From contig CP036279.1 in assembly GCA_007748055.1 (NCBI GenBank), forward strand, positions 6,634,001-6,698,000: a DNA stretch of 64,000 nt. Reading direction: 5' to 3'. Every line of letters starts with the position of its first letter. The first letter of the stretch is position 1. The position numbers were made by a program, and so were the translations under genes. Of this stretch, positions 47,106-55,682 are shown piece after piece. Under the pieces are notes generated by a model, which saw nothing but the letters and a program-made list of their open reading frames with translations, did no database searches and had not been told where the DNA came from. The stretch comes from Kolteria novifilia. Its GTDB lineage: Bacteria; Planctomycetota; Planctomycetia; Kolteriales; Kolteriaceae.

Positions 47106-47855
47106 CTAACTCTCAAACAATTCCTCGTCCCACGCCTCGGCGATTGGCGGAACTTCCCCGCGCAGAAGCGTCGCCACCGCGAGCGTCGCTCGTCGAGCAT
47201 CGCCGAGAGGAAGTGGGAACGCCCACCAGTGCTCGCTATCCTCGCCATCGTGGTTGGGAATGACATGATCGAAGTGGCATGCCATGCGAAGTTCCCTCGG
47301 CGCCGACCCCGCCCGATTCTCGATGTCCTCGAGTTCGGGTAACCCCAGGAGTCCTTTCTGACGCTGCGTCCGACGCAAGAGCTTGCGACGCATCATGGTG
47401 ACCACGAGGTCGTCGAGTTCGAGATTCTCCATCACGCCGATCGCCCGAATTTCTTCCTTGGAGATGGGGGACAGAAACATGCCGACCTTCTCGAGGTTCT
47501 CGAGCGCGGGATGCTCGAGCAGCGCTCGGCCGACGAAAGGATTTCCCTCGAAGAAGAGATCACCTTCCGCCTCGTCGCGCCACTCGACGATGTTGGCGGC
47601 TTGCAGATCACCACGCACGTCCATCACGACGAAGTCGTCCTTGTCGCGAAAATGTTCAATTTCTTCTCGGGAGCGGAAGTGATAGTCGACGCCATCCTCC
47701 TCGCCAGGGCGGGCGTCGCGAGAGTTGTAGAAGACGCACGGGACCAGTTGCTCGCGCAGCTTCGGGAAGAGGTCTCCGACAGCCTTGAGCAAGGGTGACT
47801 TCCCCGCGCAGGAAGGGCCGGAGAGGACAATGAGTCGTTTCGAGTTCTTGGCCAT
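47106..47855 (-). CDS. Guanylate kinase-like P-loop protein
   Basis: ATG 47855 has GGAGG 9 bases upstream. The 249-residue protein starts LIVLSGPSCAGKSPL, a Walker A of the guanylate-kinase type. YNSRDARPGEEDGVDYHF follows in the GMP-binding position (family form: TRxxRPGExxGxDYxF). Residues ~120-160 form the lid-like part, then an unusual C-terminal ~80 residues (LRRTQRQKGLLGL, HFDHVIPNHDGEDSEHWW). Length is above normal Gmk (~200), and the usual Thr/Ser loop is altered, so it may be a divergent kinase, not the housekeeping one. Its TAG stop (47106-47108) coincides with the target site of MITE copy 1. Confidence 0.78.
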   Translation of the reverse strand: MAKNSKRLIVLSGPSCAGKSPLLKAVGDLFPKLREQLVPCVFYNSRDARPGEEDGVDYHFRSREEIEHFRDKDDFVVMDVRGDLQAANIVEWRDEAEGDLFFEGNPFVGRALLEHPALENLEKVGMFLSPISKEEIRAIGVMENLELDDLVVTMMRRKLLRRTQRQKGLLGLPELEDIENRAGSAPRELRMACHFDHVIPNHDGEDSEHWWAFPLPLGDARRATLAVATLLRGEVPPIAEAWDEELFES

Positions 47856-47976
47856 GACGATGCCTCCGATCAGTTGACGCGTCGGCGCGTTGACGTTCAA
47901 ACAAAGGGGCCGGCCTCCTCCCATGTCAGAGAGACCGGCCCAGCGCCGTGACGAGCCCTCGTCGAGAACAATTCTC

Positions 47977-48945
47977 TTACGTGGAGACGGCGTCCTCGAA
48001 CTCGGCGATCTCCGCGGGAAGCCGACTCTCCGACTCTCGCCACGACATCCAGTAGCGTTCAAAGCGATCGGCGATCGACTCCGGTTCCTCCGCGTAGAGA
48101 CGGCGACCGACGTCCATCGCGCGCAACCGCAATTGCTCGTGCTCCCGGTCAATCAACCCGATCACGATCTCGACGACGTCGACACCACCGAACTGTTCGG
48201 GCTGCTCGGTCAGCGTGTCGCGCAGCAACGTCAGATCGCGATCGTCCCCGAGATGATCGGCCATTCGCTTGGTCGCCCGGCGGCGCGACTTCATCGGCAC
48301 GCTCCAACTCTCGCGAAGCAAGCGAACCTGGTACCAGTGGTCCTTCGCCCGCTTGCGCCACTCGTGGATGTTGCCGCGCGTCGGTTTCTCAAGCGCGACC
48401 TCCATCGCCTCTTGGCCATCGGCGTAGGTCTTAACAAAGCCGCCACGGAAGAGATCGAAACCAGCGACCTCTTCGTCCGCCTCCGGAAGCGACCAGTCCT
48501 CGATCGCCTTGGCTCCCTCCTTCAGCTCGGCGAGGAGTTCTCCAACCACCACGTTGATGTCTTCGCTCTCTTGACGAACTTCATCGCGGCGGCGGACCAA
48601 ACCCGCGTGGGCCGGCGCGAAGCTGGCAACGTTGAGCTTGTCCTCATGGCCTTCGATGAGCTTGTCGAACGCCTCGATCATCGAGGTGGCGTCGCGACGA
48701 GCCGAGACGGTCTTGGCGATCTCCCGGAAGCGCTTATTCTCAACGTCGTAGAGGTCCGTGTTGGAACCGCGCACCAGGCGGAGCAGTCCGCGGACCTTTT
48801 TGCAGCGTTTGCGCATGTCGTGGATCTTCGCGGACATCGGCAAGGGGGCGACGTCGAGCACGTCGATCGCCTTGAGCGTTTGCTCGTGGGCAATGCGTCG
48901 AAGTCCTTGGTCGGTCGTCTCGTCGGCCTTGAAGTGGTAGCTCAT
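47977..48945 (-). CDS. CHAD domain protein
   Basis: The 322-residue protein is one CHAD domain. KIHDMRKRCKKVRGLLRLVRG is the first His/Arg/Lys-rich helix (family form: VHxxRVxxRRLRxxLxxF), and RRATKRMADHLGDDRDLTLL is the second (LGxxRDLxxL). The many basic and His residues on helical faces bind polyphosphate; CHAD proteins localise to polyphosphate granules. It lies 122 bp upstream of the guanylate-kinase-like gene in the same orientation. With ppk1-PiT 8 kb away it fits a polyphosphate role. Confidence 0.92.
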   Translation of the reverse strand: MSYHFKADETTDQGLRRIAHEQTLKAIDVLDVAPLPMSAKIHDMRKRCKKVRGLLRLVRGSNTDLYDVENKRFREIAKTVSARRDATSMIEAFDKLIEGHEDKLNVASFAPAHAGLVRRRDEVRQESEDINVVVGELLAELKEGAKAIEDWSLPEADEEVAGFDLFRGGFVKTYADGQEAMEVALEKPTRGNIHEWRKRAKDHWYQVRLLRESWSVPMKSRRRATKRMADHLGDDRDLTLLRDTLTEQPEQFGGVDVVEIVIGLIDREHEQLRLRAMDVGRRLYAEEPESIADRFERYWMSWRESESRLPAEIAEFEDAVST

Positions 48946-49512
48946 GGAAGTCTCCTTTGAATCTGAAGGCGGGACTCGATGGCGAGGCTGTCGATACCCA
49001 GCGATCGCGTCATCAGCGTGGACGCGACGTCCCGCCCCATCTCGGCTTGGCTTAAATGTTCAGATATGGTGAATGCAACGAGCGCGCCCGATTGTCGGAG
49101 CAGGGCCCGGCGGCGATGCCGCGAAACGCTCGTTCGCCGGACAATAGACTTGCCGATCGCCCTCTCGCCCCACCCTGAGAGAAATCCGAGTTTTTCCGTT
49201 TCCCTCGGGACTTTCCCGATGACCAGCGATCCCGTCGTGCCAACTCCATGTCCTCGGCGTGACCAAATCGACTCCTTTTTGACCGCCATCGAGACGAATC
49301 CGCCCATTTTCGCGAGAATAGAGAGCGAGGAATGAGATCTCCCGTCGCTATGGACCGCGAGGGGCCTGCGAGGATCGAGCAATCGGTCACGACCGCACTG
49401 GCCCGAAATCGTTGCGAGGGCGGCGGCTCAAGAGGAAGTCGGGTGGTCGACGCCTCGGTTTTGTGTTTCCACAAGGCCGGGCTTAGACTTGCCTATGGAG
49501 GGAACCAGAAGC
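48946..49512. other. Divergent intergenic region, no supported gene
   Basis: The region separates CHAD (minus) from ispG (plus). Frames here are short and without domains. It holds the candidate ispG promoter at 49461-49489. No repeat or RNA gene recognised. Confidence 0.4.
49461..49489 (+). promoter_or_regulatory. Candidate ispG promoter
   Basis: TTGTGT (49461-49466) and TAGACT (49484-49489) are spaced by 17 bases, 24 bp before the ispG ATG at 49513. The implied start near 49496 would leave a short leader that just includes GGAGGG at 49497-49502. Confidence 0.35.
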
Positions 49513-50670
49513 ATGTCCGTTGAGATCGAGCGCAATCCGACCCGAGCGGTGACCATCGGCAACGTCACCATCGGCGCTGGCCACCCGATCGCCGTCCAGA
49601 GCATGTGCGCGACCCACACGCAAGACGTCGAGGCGACGACCCAGCAGACCAACGCCCTCTTCGATGCCGGCGCCGACGTCGTTCGCATCGCCGTCGACAG
49701 CCGCAAGGATGCCGAAGCGCTCGCCGAGATTCGCAAGCGCACCGCGGCCAACCTCTCGGTCGACCTCCAGGAGAACTACCGGCTCGCCGAGCACGTCGCG
49801 CCGCACGTCGACAAGATCCGCTACAACCCCGGGCACCTCTATCACCACGAACGCGAAAAGCCCTGGCAGGAGAAGGTCCGCTATATCGTCGGCATCGCGG
49901 CGGAGAACGACTGCGCCATCCGCATCGGCGTCAACTGCGGCTCGGTCGATCCCGACAAGCTCAGCCTCTTCCCGCCCGACGATTCGATCGCCCCGATGCT
50001 CAGCAGTGCCCTCGAACACTGCGAGCTGCTCGACGGTCTCGGTTTCACCCGCTACTGCGTGTCGATGAAGGACTCCGACCCGAGCAAAGTGATCGAGGTC
50101 AACCGTCGCTTCGCCGAGCAGCGCCCCGACGTTCCGCTCCATCTCGGCGTCACCGAGGCCGGCATGCCTCCCGACGGAGTCATCAAGACGCGGATCGCCT
50201 TCGAGCAACTGATCGGGCGCGGCATCGGTGACACGATTCGCGTCTCCCTAACCGTTCCCAACGATCGCAAGCACGAGGAGATCAAGGCGGGTCGAGGGAT
50301 CCTCGCGGACATTGCCGCGGGCCGCGTCCGCAGCGTCGTCGACTTCGGTCTCGACACCCTGAACATCATCAGTTGCCCAAGTTGCTCGCGGGTGGAGAAC
50401 GAGGCGTTTGTCGTGCTCGCTCAGGACGTGAAGGAGCTGACGCGTTACGCGAAGGATCACGCGATCACGATCGCGGTCATGGGCTGCCGAGTCAACGGTC
50501 CGGGCGAAACGGACGACGCCGATCTCGGCCTCTGGTGCGGCCCAAAGTACGTCAATCTGAAGAAGGGGGAGCAGGAACTCGGCGCCTATCCCTACGACGA
50601 GATTCTCGGTCGGCTCAAGGAAGAACTCGACGCCCTGATCGAAGCGAAGACGCCCGGCGTCGCGACCTAG
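49513..50670 (+). CDS. ispG: 4-hydroxy-3-methylbut-2-enyl diphosphate synthase
   Basis: The 385-residue protein is the short bacterial IspG. The TIM barrel starts [20 protein letters not shown], with VRIAVDS and [10 protein letters not shown] motifs. The 4Fe-4S cluster ligands are at CPSCSR and CRVNGPGE near the C-terminus. It makes HMBPP from MEcPP, the penultimate MEP-pathway step for isoprenoids, in the cytoplasm. ATG 49513 ([10 protein letters not shown]) gives the family N-terminus; GGAGGG at 49497-49502 is the ribosome site. Confidence 0.95.
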   Translation: MSVEIERNPTRAVTIGNVTIGAGHPIAVQSMCATHTQDVEATTQQTNALFDAGADVVRIAVDSRKDAEALAEIRKRTAANLSVDLQENYRLAEHVAPHVDKIRYNPGHLYHHEREKPWQEKVRYIVGIAAENDCAIRIGVNCGSVDPDKLSLFPPDDSIAPMLSSALEHCELLDGLGFTRYCVSMKDSDPSKVIEVNRRFAEQRPDVPLHLGVTEAGMPPDGVIKTRIAFEQLIGRGIGDTIRVSLTVPNDRKHEEIKAGRGILADIAAGRVRSVVDFGLDTLNIISCPSCSRVENEAFVVLAQDVKELTRYAKDHAITIAVMGCRVNGPGETDDADLGLWCGPKYVNLKKGEQELGAYPYDEILGRLKEELDALIEAKTPGVAT

Positions 50671-50715
50671 GAGAGCCTTTTTGCAGGTCAGCCGTTCACG
50701 CACGCTTTCTCGTAG

Positions 50716-50733
50716 GTCAGGCCATTGCCTGAC
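50716..50733. repeat. GTCAGGC-catt-GCCTGAC hairpin
   Basis: A perfect 7-bp stem with CATT loop lies 46 bp after the ispG stop, in a place suited to a terminator but without a T-run. It may be part of a dispersed intergenic repeat, since the outer arms GTAGG and CCTAC-like bases also pair loosely. Confidence 0.45.
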
Positions 50734-50817
50734 ACGCACACCTACCGACGCTCGAACGATCAGGCAGTTCCCTCACCTGCGGGGCCGGCTCGGCCGAAGC
50801 GTCAGGCTCTAAGGTTC

Positions 50818-51002
50818 TCTCCCTGTGGGAGGGTGAGCCTCTTGTTCCCCTCTCCCTGTGGAAGAGTGAGCCTCTTGTTCCCCTCTCCCTGTGGGAGGGT
50901 GAGCCTCTTGTTCCCCTCTCCCTGTGGGAGGGTGAGCCTCTTGTTCCCCTCTCCCTGTGGGAGAGTGAGCCTCTTGTTCCCCTCTCCCTGTGGGAGAGGG
51001 GT
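50818..51002. repeat. 33-bp tandem repeat array (about 5.6 copies)
   Basis: The unit reads CTCTCCCTGTGGGAGGGTG followed by AGCCTCTTGTTCCCC, exactly 33 bp and in phase through five full copies and a partial sixth. Each unit holds a CTCCC-TGTG-GGGAG type small palindrome. It is in a gap between convergent genes (50671-51206). A related companion sequence lies at about 51055-51115 (CCCGGCTCGCTTCACTCGCC). The same composite occurs in opposite orientation at 61200-61542. Confidence 0.85.
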
Positions 51003-51206
51003 TAGGGTGAGGGGGTTCGCATCCGCCAATGATCCTTGGTTTTCCGAGCCGGAATCTCCCTTACCCGGCTCGCTTCACTCGCCAACCTCCCCCCAAGGAG
51101 AGGTGAGAAGAAGCTGACATTGTGAGTTGGACACACCCGCGGCCCAGGCGATCCCCCCCACTTGCCGGGGATCATCGCCTTCAATGATGTGGCGTCATGC
51201 TCCGCC

Positions 51207-53447
51207 CTACTGGACGGCGACCTTGGATGCCGCTCGGGTCGCGACGTCCTTGAGCAGCGTCGTCACTTCGGGCGAGAAGGCCTTCTGCTTGCGGCTCCAG
51301 AAGTTGAGCGTGGCGGGCTTGCCCTGATAGAGCAGCGGCACGTGGTAGCTCGAGCCGAGCCGACGGCTCAGCAGTTTCAACTCATACCCCGACGCCTGCG
51401 TCAAGTCATCGTGCTGGATCGGCTCCTCACGCTGAGCGTACTTCGGCAACGCGAATCCCCACGTCATCGACCGGCGAAAGCCCGCTCCGGGGATCTTCGA
51501 AAACTCCCTCTTCTGCTCCGCGTAGACGATCTCGAGCGTTCCCCCATCGGCCGTCGTCAGACAGATCCGATCAAGCAGGGGCACGCGACGCTCCAGCGCG
51601 GCGGAGAACGCCTCGAAGCCGTCCGAGGTTTGGAGCGAGGATTCGGCCAACTCCAGCAGAGTCGCGTCCGAAACCTCTCGGCTTGGGGTTGAAGGGGGCG
51701 GCGTCCGCGCCCCGCTGGAGACGTCACGAAGCACGTCGTAATAGCCGATCATCATTTCGTCGTCGGTCTGGTCGCCCCACGTGACCACCTTGGTCGGGTC
51801 GGGGTTGGCCAGGTTGCTTGCCGAGTTGTCGTAGTAGGCCACGCACTGGAGCACCGACCCCTTCGGCATGCTCCTGGGCGTGCTCAGGATGTAGGAGTTC
51901 TGCCAGTTGAAGTCGTAGCGGGGGACGTCGAGAAGGATCTCCCTCTTCCCATCGGGGTGGATCGCCTCGTAGCGAAACGACTTGCCGCGAAGGTGCATGT
52001 GTGGGAACAGCGACAGGATCTTCCCCTCGCTGCCAAAGTGCCGGCTTGCCTCGACGCGGTGATCGCTGGCGCCGGGCTCGATCCGAAACCGACGATTCGA
52101 CACCCCGCGCGTGAGCACTTCCCGCTTGACCGTCTTGGGGTCGGCGAAGACCAACCCGACGCTACTGCGGTCGGTCTGCACCGAGCCATTGGGAGTGTAG
52201 TGCATCTGAAAGACGAGCAACGATCCGGCCGGAATTCGCTTGGCGATCCCCTCCTCGAGCCGCAGCGGACGCGCTCCCGGCGCCGTGGCGACGAGCATCG
52301 AACGCTTGCGTTTCCACAAGAGCCCTCCCTTCGGCTCGACCACGTAGACGATGATGTGGTGAACGATCGCGGGGTTGCCCGGCTTCGCTTCGGCCTGCCG
52401 GATCCAGCGATCCTCCGTGAAGCCCGGATCGACGGTGAAGTACTTGTACGCGACCTCGCCCTCGGCGGGAATCGTCACCTCCTCGGGAAGCGAGAAGATC
52501 GTCTCGGGCTCCTCGATCCGCCAACCCTCCGCGAACTGGAGCGGTTCGGGCATCTCCTTCGGGTCGCCGAGTGGTGTTCCCGCTTCGACCCATCGTCGAA
52601 CGGTCTCGATCTCCTCGGCGGGCATCCGAGCCTCGTTGGCGAACGTGCCGTGGTCGGGGCTGGCGTGCCAAGGCGGCATCCGACGGTCCTCGATCACCTC
52701 GAGGATCGTCTCGGCCCACGGCGCCACCTCCTCGGCCGACGTCATCGCGAACGGCGCCACTTGCCCCTCGCGGTGACACTCGACGCAACGTCGGTTAAAG
52801 ATCGGAGCAACGTCCTTCGCGTACGTCACCGCCGCATCGGCCTTCGGCTGGCGACGTCGACCAATGAAACAGCCCTCCACCGGTGTTGACGCGACCGTCA
52901 CTTCCTCCCCGGCGAGGATTTCTCCGAGCGCCACGGCCAGATCGCGACGGGTCGGTTCGCTGCGAAGAGTCCCCACGTAGAACTGGTCGTCGATCCGTCC
53001 TTGGTAGCGAACCTTTCGCTCTTGATCGAGCACGAACGCCTCGGGCGTTCGCTTCGCCGCGAAGTGATCGGCGACGTGCGCGTCGGGATCGCGAAGGACC
53101 GGAAAGCTCAGCCGATGCTCCTTCGCGAAGGCGGCGATCTCCTCGGGGGAGTCTTGGGCATTGGCATTGATCCCGAGAATCGTGACTCCCTTGGGGGCGA
53201 ATTTCTGGTGCAGTTGCTCCAATTTGGGAATATAGAGCTTCACCAGCGGACATTCGGTCCCGAGAAAGACGACCGCGACAGGACCTCTCCTAGTGAGTGC
53301 CGAAAGCCGGTGCTCCTTCCCCTGACCATCGCGAAGGGTGAAGTCGCTGACCGTTCGTCCGATCGCCGGCTCCGGAACGGCCGACGCCACCTTGGCGGAA
53401 ACGAGCAGGAGTAGTCCCGCAACCAAAACCGTCACTTGCGATCGCAT
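51207..53447 (-). CDS. Exported redoxin-cytochrome c-copper monooxygenase-like fusion
   Basis: From ATG 53447 the protein has 746 residues. It has a signal peptide (QVTVLVAGLLLLVSAKVASA), then a redoxin domain at ~25-170 (VAVVFLGTECPLVKLY, one Cys). A cytochrome c-like region lies at ~205-290 with a CVECH heme motif. A PHM-like copper type II ascorbate-dependent monooxygenase region spans ~330-590, with VHHIIVYV, FQMHYTPNG and LFPHMHLRG giving the expected His/Met copper ligands. This fusion order recurs in planctomycetes and is periplasmic. The redox partner and substrate are unknown. GTG 53456 is an alternative start. Confidence 0.85.
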   Translation of the reverse strand: MRSQVTVLVAGLLLLVSAKVASAVPEPAIGRTVSDFTLRDGQGKEHRLSALTRRGPVAVVFLGTECPLVKLYIPKLEQLHQKFAPKGVTILGINANAQDSPEEIAAFAKEHRLSFPVLRDPDAHVADHFAAKRTPEAFVLDQERKVRYQGRIDDQFYVGTLRSEPTRRDLAVALGEILAGEEVTVASTPVEGCFIGRRRQPKADAAVTYAKDVAPIFNRRCVECHREGQVAPFAMTSAEEVAPWAETILEVIEDRRMPPWHASPDHGTFANEARMPAEEIETVRRWVEAGTPLGDPKEMPEPLQFAEGWRIEEPETIFSLPEEVTIPAEGEVAYKYFTVDPGFTEDRWIRQAEAKPGNPAIVHHIIVYVVEPKGGLLWKRKRSMLVATAPGARPLRLEEGIAKRIPAGSLLVFQMHYTPNGSVQTDRSSVGLVFADPKTVKREVLTRGVSNRRFRIEPGASDHRVEASRHFGSEGKILSLFPHMHLRGKSFRYEAIHPDGKREILLDVPRYDFNWQNSYILSTPRSMPKGSVLQCVAYYDNSASNLANPDPTKVVTWGDQTDDEMMIGYYDVLRDVSSGARTPPPSTPSREVSDATLLELAESSLQTSDGFEAFSAALERRVPLLDRICLTTADGGTLEIVYAEQKREFSKIPGAGFRRSMTWGFALPKYAQREEPIQHDDLTQASGYELKLLSRRLGSSYHVPLLYQGKPATLNFWSRKQKAFSPEVTTLLKDVATRAASKVAVQ

Positions 53448-53769
53448 GCTCCACACTCCCGTTCGACGTGCTTACTTGTCCACGGATGTAACCCCGAGGT
53501 TGGCCATGAGGTTTCAACGAGCGATCGAATCGGTACGCCAAGCGGCTCCAGCGCCCTCCGCCCGAAAGAACACCAAAAGACCCACTACCTGGCCTGCAAA
53601 GAGAATCCTAGCGCCGCGCGGGTTCAGATTCTTATACTACCGGCAGGCTTTTCTCTCAAAACTCGGCTCTTGCTCAGACACCGAGCCCGCTGGCGCGGGC
53701 GATGGGCCCCTTCTCTCTCGGGAGACACTCTCGTTCTCCCCGCGCAAGAGCGACCCGGAGGCTACCTTG
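53448..53769. other. Divergent intergenic region, no supported gene
   Basis: The region separates the redoxin fusion from the lipoprotein pair. A TATACT at 53633-53638 may be a -10 box for the first lipoprotein gene; no -35 at proper distance is convincing. The plus frame entering from upstream is not protein-like until the ribosome site at 53757. Confidence 0.4.
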
Positions 53770-54150
53770 GTGCGGCTCACGTGGCGTGTCGCGACAGCGT
53801 TGATCCTTCTTTCGCTCTCCGCTTGCGAGCGGATCGACGTGTCGAAGGTGCGCGACGTCCTGGGCCCCGCCGACATTCTCGCCACACGCTTCGACTTCTA
53901 TCAGCACGATCTGTTGGTCGAGGCGCTCGACGTACACTTGGACGCGCTCGAAACCTCGTGCACGTCCGCGATCGAGTCCGAAGCGGTCGTGCTGTTGCGA
54001 CAAGCTCAAGCCTCCTTCTCCAAGCAGGGCGAAGCGCTCGAACGCTATCGAAGCCAAGGAACGACCGACGATCGGCAAGCCGCCATTCTCCACTGGTCTC
54101 GAGGCCGCGCCCTCGTCGCCGAAACCCGCTCTCGCCTGGGCCTTGAGTAG
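53770..54150 (+). CDS. Small lipoprotein, paralogue 1
   Basis: The start is GTG 53770 (TTG 53767 adjacent), with GGAGG at 53757-53761. The 126-residue protein has a signal with lipobox (TALILLSLSAC) and a mature part of ~105 residues. That part contains GPADILATRFDFYQHDLLVEA, EAVVLLRQAQASF and DDRQAAILHWSRGRALVAE, ending LGLE. The helical mature part is ~50% identical by eye to the next gene's product. No named family recognised. Tandem paralogues with lipid anchors suggest an envelope-associated pair. Confidence 0.7.
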   Translation: MRLTWRVATALILLSLSACERIDVSKVRDVLGPADILATRFDFYQHDLLVEALDVHLDALETSCTSAIESEAVVLLRQAQASFSKQGEALERYRSQGTTDDRQAAILHWSRGRALVAETRSRLGLE

Positions 54151-54312
54151 CCGTCGGCCCTTAGATGGCTCGGTGCTGGCTATTTCAACAGCTTACTCGG
54201 TGCTCCCTCGTTCGAGAGATTGGGTATACTTCCTGACGGAACCACCGAATCGACCGATCGTCATCGACGGACAATCAGGGAGACCACGTTCTTGCCGAGC
54301 CGGAAGCGAGCC

Positions 54313-54915
54313 GTGAACGATCCGCTCCACGGGCTCCCCGATCCGGTGCTCCGTCTTGCCCAAAGACCATCCCGACTGCTCCCCCTTGTCCAAGGGTCAC
54401 TCCGACTGCTCCCCCTTGTCCAAGGGGGAGAGAGAGGGGGTCTCTTCCACGAGGGAGACACACATCAAGCCAAACGAGGTCTCCCCAAGCGACCTCGGCA
54501 GGCCGTCCCCCCGCCAACCAACCACCATCCCCACTGGCACGGCCGCCCAGGCGCCGCGATTGCCCTTTGCCTACTCTTTCTGGGGGCTTGCCAACGAGTT
54601 GATTTAGTGAAGTTGGGCCGTCCGTTCGGACCCGCGGACGTCTTGGCGAGTAGTTTCGATCTCGGGCATCACGACGCGATGGTGCAGGCCTTTGCCGAGC
54701 GTCTGGACATGCTCGAGGCGAGCCCCGAGGTACCCGTGGACGAGAAGACGATCGCCCTGCTTCGCCAGGCCGAAACCGCGTTCTTCGAACAGGGGAAGGC
54801 GCTGGAGCGTTTCCGAACCGACCGCTTGTCCGAGGACCGACAAGCGGCGATGCTTCACTGGACCCGCGGTCGCGCCCTGGTCACCGAAGCCAAGACCCAT
54901 CTCGGCTTGGACTAG
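54313..54915 (+). CDS. Small lipoprotein, paralogue 2 (N-terminus uncertain, repeat-invaded)
   Basis: The mature part after Cys (TGC at 54589-54591, lipobox-like LFLGAC) is GPADVLASSFDLGHHDAMVQ, KTIALLRQAETAFFEQGKALE and DDRQAAMLHWTRGRALVTE, clearly paralogous to the previous gene. The hydrophobic core (AAIALCLLFLGAC) has no ATG, GTG or TTG close upstream in frame. The frame runs back through two copies of a palindromic repeat at 54373-54432 (LLPLVQG units). GTG 54313 and TTG 54292 are possible starts. Likely a repeat inserted over the original N-region; the gene may still be read with a long leader, or be inactive. Confidence 0.6.
   Translation: MNDPLHGLPDPVLRLAQRPSRLLPLVQGSLRLLPLVQGGERGGLFHEGDTHQAKRGLPKRPRQAVPPPTNHHPHWHGRPGAAIALCLLFLGACQRVDLVKLGRPFGPADVLASSFDLGHHDAMVQAFAERLDMLEASPEVPVDEKTIALLRQAETAFFEQGKALERFRTDRLSEDRQAAMLHWTRGRALVTEAKTHLGLD
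54373..54432. repeat. Two 30-bp units of a CCCCCTTG/CAAGGGGG palindromic repeat
   Basis: CGACTGCTCCCCCTTGTCC-AAGGG occurs at 54373 and again at 54403, exactly 30 bp apart. The second continues into CAAGGGGGAG, completing the palindrome CTCCCCCTTG-TC-CAAGGGGGAG. The same palindrome lies at 58331-58352 inside the DUF1501 gene. Confidence 0.8.
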
Positions 54916-54939
54916 CCGCGGAGCGGCGACGAAGCCTAG

Positions 54940-55097
54940 GCTTCGTCTCAAAAGTTGATCGTCGGCCCGAGGCACAGCGAGTTGGTGGGGGACGAGGAGG
55001 TCGAAACAGGCGAATCCGTTGGATTCGTCGATGCAGACCGACAAAGTCCCGCGGCAACGTAGCCAGCCGAAGCCAGAGCCGACTTTTGAGACGAAGC
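54940..55097. mobile_element. 158-bp MITE, copy 2
   Basis: The element starts GCTTCGTCTCAAAAGT and ends ACTTTTGAGACGAAGC, perfect terminal inverted repeats of at least 16 bp. CTAG flanks both sides (54936-54939 and 55098-55101). Outside the left flank the sequence GACGAAGC repeats the inner end of the terminal repeat, so the junction GACGAAGC-CTAG-GCTTCGTC is a 20-bp perfect palindrome; a former neighbouring copy or target preference could explain it. The central palindrome CGAATCC-GTT-GGATTCG is at 55011-55027. A 21-codon ATG frame begins in both copies (55031 and 47039) but is not otherwise supported. Confidence 0.88.
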
Positions 55098-55120
55098 CTA
55101 GTGCTTTCTCAGATCCAAAC

Positions 55121-55286
55121 GTTCGGGTGGCACTGGCGTCTCGTCCGCCAGTGAGAAGTGATCGTAGGTTCACAATCCGAAATCGAACGTTTGACGAAGC
55201 CTTGCATGCTGTTCCAACTTGAAGTTGGTGTTTGTGCAACCCCAACCTTTTAGCACTGGCTGACAAGCAGCCAGTGGCACCCGAAC
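55121..55286. repeat. 166-bp inverted-repeat element
   Basis: GTTCGGGTGGCACTGGC (55121-55137) and GCCAGTGGCACCCGAAC (55270-55286) are inverted with one mismatch over 17 bp. Each end can also form its own hairpin (CACTGGC-CGCCAGTG; CACTGGCTG-CAGCCAGTG). It lies 20 bp after MITE copy 2 and resembles the degenerate repeat at 322-350. It may be a second non-autonomous element type. The remainder of 55287-55682 shows no supported gene. Confidence 0.65.
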
Positions 55287-55682
55287 ACTTCGATGGACCA
55301 GTGCACTCGCCAAGGGTCGCAACAAACAAGTACTGCCCCCTCAACAACAGCTTGCATCTTCCACCCCATGCTCACCCCGCGTCCGCGAAGGCTTAAGAGC
55401 GACTCGAGGAGAAGATTGGTCCGGAGTAGGCGTTTCCGTTGGCGGATCGATCGGGTAGCGTGGAGGATGCGGGACGCTTGCAGCCAACCGGGCGGCGAAA
55501 AATGGGTGGAATTCGATTGCATCAGCGCCCGATTCGAGTTAGTTAATATTGTTAAATAACTCAGCTGGGGGAGACTCCCCCTCCGGACCGCGGGAACCGC
55601 TTCGCGACCAACCGCGCCACGCCGACGCGACGTCTGAGTCAACGCCGGCTACTTCGGGAACCTCCGCCGTGGAACCGTGCTT

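Noticed and set aside
47039-47110. Short ATG frame in both MITE copies (MQTDKVPRQRSQPKPEPT)
   Set aside because: Conservation follows from the DNA identity of the two copies; there is no ribosome site and the frames diverge right after the element.
50818-51002. Possible CRISPR array
   Set aside because: The repeat is fully contiguous with 33-bp period and no unique spacers; no cas gene is present. It is a tandem repeat. The same applies to 61324-61542.
54225-54230. TATACT as promoter of the second lipoprotein gene
   Set aside because: No -35 box at 16-18 bp; kept only as a note because the first lipoprotein gene also has TATACT upstream.
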